50,144 nucleotides of DNA, from the NCBI GenBank assembly GCA_022783305.1, contig JALEWQ010000100.1, positions 1 through 50,144 on the forward strand, in the 5' to 3' direction. The notes under the pieces were generated by a model that was not told where the DNA came from, ran no database searches, and was given only the letters and a program-made list of their open reading frames with translations. Made by a program: the position numbers and the translations under genes. This document shows positions 45,871-50,144 of the stretch, in pieces. The DNA comes from Trueperella sp. Its GTDB lineage: Bacteria > Actinomycetota > Actinomycetes > Actinomycetales > Actinomycetaceae. Each line of letters opens with the position of its first letter. The stretch's first letter is position 1.

Positions 45871-45897
45871 CCCGGCCGCGCCGTTCGCGCGGCCGGG
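45871..45897. terminator. Bidirectional terminator hairpin after pknB
   Basis: CCCGGCCGCGC and GCGCGGCCGGG form a perfect 11-bp stem with a 5-base loop, between convergent pknB and the 51-aa gene. No U-tract. Confidence 0.65.
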
Positions 45898-45908
45898 CCT
45901 CGTCGTCG

Positions 45909-46064
45909 TTAGCCTACCGTGTTGTCGACCAGGTGGGTGTTCTCCATCACCCACGGGTAGACGTATTCGAACAGCAGGTATACCACGCCGAAGATGAGGG
46001 CTAGGGCCTCAATGACCTTCAGCCAGGTCGGGCCCGGAAGCATGCGCCAAATCGCTGCGTACAT
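45909..46064 (-). CDS. 51-residue membrane protein next to the sortase
   Basis: A short gene encoding MYAAIWRMLPGPTWLKVIEA, then a hydrophobic helix (LALIFGVVYLLFEYVYPWV) and ENTHLVDNTVG. GGAAGGAAC lies 6 bases before the ATG, and the ATG overlaps the sortase stop (TGATG), so it is translationally coupled to it. Very similar short proteins, opening with a MYAAIWRxLPGPxWLK-like motif, occur at the same place in other actinobacteria as far as I recall. Function unknown; a single-pass protein linked to the division/PknB locus is inferred. Confidence 0.75.
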   Translation of the reverse strand: MYAAIWRMLPGPTWLKVIEALALIFGVVYLLFEYVYPWVMENTHLVDNTVG

Positions 46065-46837
46065 CAGTTCGTTCCTTCCGCGTTAGTATCCACAAGCTCC
46101 TTCGGGAGCCCATCTGCACGCTTCGTCCAGTAGTCGAACTCAGCGTGGACCACCCATCGCTCGTTGGACACAAAGGGCGGGTGGCAGGTGGTGATCGTTA
46201 GCAGTCGGCGCGTGGCCTCCGACACCGGGGTGCCGTTGGTCAGTGAGTCAAACGCCATGAACGGGTCGGGGGCGACCGTCCACACGTCCGTCGGTTTGAC
46301 GATCTCGTCCGCGATAATCTTGTACACGTAGAAGGCCTCCGCCGTCTCCACCACAATCGCGTCGCCCTCGTTGAGGTCCGGTACGTTGAGCATCGGGGCG
46401 CCGTAGGTTTGCCTGTGGGCCGCCGTCGCGAAGTTGCCCACCTGACCCGGGTAGGTCGTGTCCGTGTAACGTCCGAAGGAACCCTTATCGAGGACCGTGG
46501 CCAGGTCGGTTCCGTTCTGGATCGTGTAGGCGTAGTCGAGGCCGAATGCCGGGATACGCATGATGCCGATCGTTTCGCCCTCGCCAGTTGGCCCCGCCCA
46601 CTCCGGGGGCGGGCCGGGTTGGGGTTGCGCGACCCCGTCATCCGGAACCGTGCCATACTCCTCGCGGAGCGTGACGATGGCAGCTTCCTGCTGCTTGTTC
46701 GCCTCAATGTCCGTCCACCAGATCTGCCACACAATGAACAGCCCGATGACGAGGCCAGCAGTGATCATCAGTTCCCCAATGACACCGAGGATTCGGCCGA
46801 ACAGGGAGGGTTTGCGCCGCGCGTGCTCCGCCTTCAT
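46064..46837 (-). CDS. Class E sortase
   Basis: About 257 residues with an N-terminal cytoplasmic basic tail, one membrane helix (ELMITAGLVIGLFIVWQIWW) and an extracytoplasmic sortase domain. Catalytic His near 141 (AAHRQTYG), Cys near 218 (TITTCHP) and Arg near 228 (NERWVVHAEF) are present. Class E enzymes anchor proteins with LAxTG-type signals to peptidoglycan; no substrate gene is adjacent. The start is one of three consecutive ATGs; 46837 gives the best spacing from GAGGAG. A start at MECKRSQ upstream is possible. Divergent from crgA. Confidence 0.9.
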   Translation of the reverse strand: MKAEHARRKPSLFGRILGVIGELMITAGLVIGLFIVWQIWWTDIEANKQQEAAIVTLREEYGTVPDDGVAQPQPGPPPEWAGPTGEGETIGIMRIPAFGLDYAYTIQNGTDLATVLDKGSFGRYTDTTYPGQVGNFATAAHRQTYGAPMLNVPDLNEGDAIVVETAEAFYVYKIIADEIVKPTDVWTVAPDPFMAFDSLTNGTPVSEATRRLLTITTCHPPFVSNERWVVHAEFDYWTKRADGLPKELVDTNAEGTN

Positions 46838-46990
46838 CATCATCTCCTCGAGTTGACTCCTTTTGCACTCCATAGTGTATGTCATCGTCACCGCATCTCC
46901 GCGTGATGAAGACTTGCCCTGTGGATGATTCCCGTTTCTCCTTTTATCCATATAGGATTTGGGGGTAAGTTCCGCACAGAAGGATAAGCG

Positions 46991-47266
46991 ATGCCCGAAT
47001 CGAAGAAGCGCAAGAAGGTCGTTGAGCGCAGGATTGCCCAGCAGCACGCGCAGGAGAACCGTAAGAATGCCGCTCCCGCGCAGTCTCCCCGGTGGTGGGT
47101 TCCCGTCATGGTCGGCCTCGCCGTCCTCGGTCTCATTATCATCGTCGTCGCCTACATCACCGGCGGACGCTTCCCGATCCCGGGCCTATCCAACGGCAAC
47201 ATCAACATCTTCGTGGGCATCGGATTCATGCTGGTGGGCTTCCTCATGACGATGGGATGGAAGTAA
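46991..47266 (+). CDS. crgA: Cell division protein CrgA
   Basis: 91 residues: a basic N-terminus (MPESKKRKKVVERRIAQ), then two membrane helices (PVMVGLAVLGLIIIVVAYI and IFVGIGFMLVGFLMTM). PRWWVPVMVG and GNINIFVGIGFMLVGFLM(T)MGWK match the CrgA consensus. It recruits and stabilises divisome proteins including FtsZ, FtsQ and PBPs. AAGGA lies 7 bases before the ATG. Confidence 0.95.
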   Translation: MPESKKRKKVVERRIAQQHAQENRKNAAPAQSPRWWVPVMVGLAVLGLIIIVVAYITGGRFPIPGLSNGNINIFVGIGFMLVGFLMTMGWK

Positions 47267-47286
47267 CGCTTCCTGACCGCGCGGCC

Positions 47287-47443
47287 ACCCAAAATCCCCG
47301 TCACATCAGTCACAATATTCTCACGCGTCACACCAGTCCCGCGATGCGGCTGTTGGGCGGGGCTAACTCGTGAATCTGGGCCTAAAAAGCCCTGTTTTCA
47401 CGACGAAATCTCTCAGATTCACCAGTTAGCTACACGCCCGCCC
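47287..47443. repeat. 153-bp tandem duplication, unit 1
   Basis: Unit 1 contains a palindromic element with ends GCTAACTCGTGAATCTG and CAGATTCACCAGTTAGC (about 47365-47430), and an inner AAAAAGCCC dyad. It is preceded by a conserved CACATCAGTCACAATATTCT stretch. Confidence 0.85.
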
Positions 47444-47596
47444 AGAATCCCCAGTCACATCAGTCACAATATTCTCACGCGTCACACCAGTCCCGCGGTG
47501 CGGCTGTTGGGCGGGGCTAACTCGTGAATCTGAGTCTAAAAAGCCCTATTTTCACGACGAAAGCTCTCAGATTCACTAGTTAGCTACACGCCCGCC
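47440..47596. repeat. 153-bp tandem duplication, unit 2
   Basis: Unit 2 is offset by exactly 153 bases from unit 1 with about ten differences, including the same palindromic element (about 47518-47583). Several changes are confined to one arm. Confidence 0.85.
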
Positions 47597-47606
47597 TAAA
47601 TGACAC

Positions 47607-47705
47607 CGATGTAATTCTCCACAGACCAAGCCACAGCTGGGGACAACTCAAATTACATGGGTGTAATTTTCCACAGGGTAAACCACACCTGGGGATAGCT
47701 ATCGA
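47607..47705. repeat. 52-bp imperfect tandem repeat with DnaA-box-like sites
   Basis: GTAATTCTCCACAG...CTGGGGACAA and GTAATTTTCCACAG...CTGGGGATAG recur with a 52-base period. TTTTCCACA fits the broad DnaA consensus TTWTNCACA; the others are weaker. No gene is present between crgA and the rhomboid gene. Confidence 0.55.
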
Positions 47706-47749
47706 TGATTAGCGGGACCGGCATGGCAACGTCCTGCCCCTTCGCGCGG

Positions 47750-48460
47750 CTAGATCCACACGATGAGCCCGGTCAGCGCAAGCACCGCCAACCCGGAGGC
47801 GATATCGAGGAACGCTCGGGTGCGCCGGCCTTGCCCGCCCTCGCGGATCGAGAGCCATAGCCACATCAGGAACGCTCCCACGAGCAACCCGCCCACGTGC
47901 GACTCCCACGAAATCCCCGGCATCACAAAGCCATACACAAGATTGATTCCGAGGATGACGAGGATCCCCGACATGTTCGCATTCACCTTGCGATACATGA
48001 TCATCAGCGCGCCAAACAGCCCGAAAATCGCGCCGGAGGCGCCCACCGCGCCGACATTCCACCCGCCAGTCAGGTTGGCAACCGCGTATACCGCGGCATT
48101 ACCCGCGATGGCGGACAGGAAGTACAACGCCAGGTATCTCGCCCAGCCGAGCGCCGGCTCAAGCGCACGCCCCAGCAACCACAGCGCATACATGTTCAAC
48201 ACGAGGTGCCAAAAGCCGCTGTGGAGGAACGCTGAGGTGATGAAGCGGTAGGGTTGCGCCTGCGCCAGGGGAGGGTAGAACATGAATTCCACCCCCACCT
48301 GGGGCTGCAGACGCTCCGCAAGCGCCATGACGGCGCACAGGACGATCAGCGCCGCAGTCACCGGGGCATGATAACGACGCCGGACGAACATCCGCCTCCG
48401 GAAACCGGGAGCTCTTTCCTCCTCGCCCGACACTCCGTCGAACCGTTCGGCGTCGTCCAT
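47750..48460 (-). CDS. Rhomboid-family intramembrane serine protease
   Basis: 236 residues with six or seven membrane helices. Catalytic Ser near 141 is in GASGAIFG and His near 187 in SWESHVGGLLVGA. The conserved HLVLNMYALW lies on helix 2, and the EP/RF-type loop reads YRFITSAFLHSGFWH. It cleaves single-pass membrane proteins within the bilayer. It begins 3 bases after the cyclophilin stop, so the two form an operon. Confidence 0.93.
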   Translation of the reverse strand: MDDAERFDGVSGEEERAPGFRRRMFVRRRYHAPVTAALIVLCAVMALAERLQPQVGVEFMFYPPLAQAQPYRFITSAFLHSGFWHLVLNMYALWLLGRALEPALGWARYLALYFLSAIAGNAAVYAVANLTGGWNVGAVGASGAIFGLFGALMIMYRKVNANMSGILVILGINLVYGFVMPGISWESHVGGLLVGAFLMWLWLSIREGGQGRRTRAFLDIASGLAVLALTGLIVWI

Positions 48461-48463
48461 AAG

Positions 48464-48985
48464 CTAGTCGACGACCGTCACCGAGTTGATGACCACGTCC
48501 TGAAGCGGGCGATCCATCGGGCCGGTCTCGACGCCGGCAATCGCGTCGACGACAGCCTGGGAGTCGGCGTCGTTAACCTTGCCGAAGATCGTGTGCTTAC
48601 CCTGCAGCCAGGTGGTCGGAGCGACGGTGATGAAGAACTGCGAACCGTTCGTGCCGCGGCCGCCCTGCTTGCCGGCGTTCGCCATGGCGAGCACGTAGGG
48701 CTCGGTGAAGTTCAGTTCGGGGGCGATCTCGTCGTCGAAGCGGTAGCCCGGGCCGCCGGTGCCGGTCCCGAGCGGATCGCCGCCCTGGATCATGAAGCCG
48801 GCGATGACGCGGTGGAAAATGACGCCGTCGTACAGCGGATCCGTGGTGGTCTGCCCCGTGCGCGGGTTGATCCACTCACGCTTGCCCGTGGCGAGCTCGG
48901 TGAAGTTGGCGACCGTTTCGGGAGCGTGCTCCGGGTAGAGGTCGATCTTGATGTCTCCGTAGTTTGTATGCAGTGTTGCTTCCAT
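48464..48985 (-). CDS. Cyclophilin-type peptidyl-prolyl cis-trans isomerase
   Basis: A 173-residue cytoplasmic cyclophilin that accelerates proline isomerisation. VIFHRVIAGFMIQGGDPLGTGTGGPGY carries the catalytic Arg and Gln. GTNGSQFFIT and HTIFGKV complete the signature. No signal peptide. ATG 48985 follows GGGAGGA. First gene of an operon with the rhomboid protease, an arrangement common in actinobacteria. Confidence 0.94.
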   Translation of the reverse strand: MEATLHTNYGDIKIDLYPEHAPETVANFTELATGKREWINPRTGQTTTDPLYDGVIFHRVIAGFMIQGGDPLGTGTGGPGYRFDDEIAPELNFTEPYVLAMANAGKQGGRGTNGSQFFITVAPTTWLQGKHTIFGKVNDADSQAVVDAIAGVETGPMDRPLQDVVINSVTVVD

Positions 48986-49191
48986 ATGGCTAATCCTCCC
49001 ACACCCGCCCGGGCCGGACGGGCTTTCTCCACGCATTCGTTTCAGCACACCGCTATGGGCGAAATTTACTCTCTCAATGAAAAGAGGGGGCATTTGCCGA
49101 GATAATTCGGCTAGCGTCCTGCGAAATAGCGAACTACGTGGAAAGATAATGGTAACGCGCGGCACAACGCCGTCCAGCAGTGGAGGTAAAC

Positions 49192-50007
49192 ATGTCTTTG
49201 TTCAAGAAGAAGAGCACGAAAGATAAGGTGGCCGATCAGGTCGAGCCGCTGGCCGAACGTGCAGCGGAGGTCGGCAACCAGATCGGTTCGTTGGTGAAGG
49301 ATTCCGTTCGGGCCGCGGTGAACTGGGCCGAGCCGCTGGCCGCCGACGCCTATGAGAAGGCCGCGCCCCTTGTGAAGGACGCCGCCGAGAAGGCACGCCC
49401 GTACGTCAAGGAGGCCTACGACAAGGCTAACGACGTCGCCCACGACGCCGCCGAGAAGGCTCGTCCCTACGTCGCCGACGCCACCGCTCGGTATGAGGAG
49501 ACCTCGGCGCTCGTGCGCGAGGATTATCTTCCCCGCGCCAAGCGCGCCGCGCAGGCGGCCCTCGACGAGGCCCGGTCTAACTCCGGTGATTTGACGAGCC
49601 GCGCGAACGCCGTCGTCGCCGCGTCTAAGAAGGAGCTGGCCAAGCCGGAGAAGAAGAAGCGCGGCCTGCGCAAGTGGATCGGTTTCCTCGCGGTAGCCGG
49701 CGCGGGCGCTGCCGCCGCCTACGTTGCGTGGGCGCGCTCTCGGCCGGTCCAGGATCCGTGGGCCGAGGCCTACTGGGAGGACATCTCGGTGCCATCCGAT
49801 GAGCCCGCGGATTCGGCTACGGCGGCCGGCGCGGCAGCGGACGCCACCACCGCCAAGGAGAAGGTGGAGGAGCAGGCTGCCGAGCATGAGGTCATCACGG
49901 AGGACGTCTCCGAGGCCGAGCTCAAGGAAGAAGAGCTGAAGGAGAAGGTCGAGAAGACTCGCGAGGAGGAGGCCGCAGAGGCGGCCGGGATCCTCAAGGA
50001 GGACTAG
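49192..50007 (+). CDS. Membrane-anchored protein with amphipathic helical repeats
   Basis: 271 residues, no recognised enzyme domain. Residues 1-150 are heptad/11-mer-like amphipathic helices with repeats of AAEKARPYVKEAYDKA and DAAEKARPYVADAT, similar in style to LEA or apolipoprotein repeats. A membrane helix (WIGFLAVAGAGAAAAYVAWA, near 161-180) follows. The tail is very acidic and contains a Glu/Lys-rich coiled coil (AELKEEELKEKVEKTREEE). GGAGGTAAAC precedes the ATG, and GATAAT at 49145-49150 may be the -10 box. A structural or stress role is inferred only from composition. Confidence 0.75.
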   Translation: MSLFKKKSTKDKVADQVEPLAERAAEVGNQIGSLVKDSVRAAVNWAEPLAADAYEKAAPLVKDAAEKARPYVKEAYDKANDVAHDAAEKARPYVADATARYEETSALVREDYLPRAKRAAQAALDEARSNSGDLTSRANAVVAASKKELAKPEKKKRGLRKWIGFLAVAGAGAAAAYVAWARSRPVQDPWAEAYWEDISVPSDEPADSATAAGAAADATTAKEKVEEQAAEHEVITEDVSEAELKEEELKEKVEKTREEEAAEAAGILKED

Positions 50008-50099
50008 CTCCTGCGGAAGGACCAGGCCTGTAGGCTGAGGGCCAGGCCTGTTGTCTGCAGGGATAGCGAGGCCGCTGATTGAGCTTTGGCCGTGACCTG

Positions 50100-50138
50100 T
50101 GTGGGGGGCGGGGGGCGATGCGCACCCCGCCCCCCACA
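50100..50138 (+). terminator. Strong terminator hairpin
   Basis: TGTGGGGGGCGGGG and CCCCGCCCCCCACA form a perfect 14-bp stem with an 11-base loop, about 90 bases after the repeat-protein stop. Confidence 0.7.
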
Positions 50139-50144
50139 ATTTAC

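Overview
The window is high-GC actinobacterial chromosome. The indicators are the fhaA-fhaB-pstP-rodA-pbpA-pknB cluster beside crgA, a class E sortase, nrdHIE with NrdR-type boxes, HemQ with an iron-sulfur type ferrochelatase, and many start codons placed 6-7 bases after a TANNNT box (leaderless style). LuxS next to a Fur-family gene, a CUT1 sugar transporter and modest gene sizes suggest a host-associated member of the Actinomycetaceae (Trueperella/Arcanobacterium/Actinomyces type). The genus is an inference.

Layout. 1-7.4 kb: the start of an exported protein (minus), hrpA, a membrane protein, a flavin monooxygenase and a SprT-like zinc metalloprotein. 7.4-10.3 kb is an accessory pocket built around a 77-bp repeat. 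Two direct copies flank a low-GC pair: a small secreted protein with a DUF4258-like toxin-type domain that looks frameshifted, and an unknown 293-aa protein in immunity position. A third, inverted copy closes off an AbiEi/DUF559-like gene. 10.4-15.8 kb: two CUT1 permeases and a sugar-binding lipoprotein, split by an oppositely oriented secreted S1 protease plus lipoprotein. 15.9-20.7 kb: a lipoprotein, tandem 3-hydroxyacyl-CoA dehydrogenases, a low-molecular-weight tyrosine phosphatase and a dicarboxylate/amino-acid symporter.

20.8-28.9 kb: class Ib ribonucleotide reductase. nrdF is separated from nrdHIE by an acyltransferase-like membrane protein, ogt (whose stop codon lies in a fourth 77-bp repeat) and hemQ-hemH. 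Upstream of nrdH are two NrdR boxes and then a cluster of DnaA-box-like sites. 29.4-31.7 kb: a Fur-family regulator, luxS and an SAH/MTA nucleosidase carrying an unusual C-terminal extension that resembles HNH-associated DNA-binding repeats. Pfs and LuxS are consecutive steps of S-adenosylhomocysteine detoxification and AI-2 production. 31.8-38.3 kb: oligopeptidase B, a DsbA/FrnE-like protein, RNase HI, a zinc-type macrodomain protein, two membrane proteins and tRNA-Leu(CAG).

38.4-47.3 kb is the Ser/Thr phosphorylation and cell-wall growth cluster. FHA proteins, PP2C phosphatase, SEDS glycosyltransferase, class B PBP and PASTA kinase are stitched together by ATGA/GTGA overlaps. It is followed by a 51-aa membrane protein, the class E sortase and divergent crgA. 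47.3-50.1 kb: a 153-bp tandem duplication containing a palindromic element (a related element lies at 4.8 kb), a rhomboid protease, a cyclophilin and a helical repeat membrane protein.

The most novel-looking material is the 77-bp repeat family and the modules it brackets, the frameshifted toxin-like gene, the nucleosidase fusion, and the regulatory sites between nrdHIE and fur. All assignments come from reading motifs and context; no database search was run.
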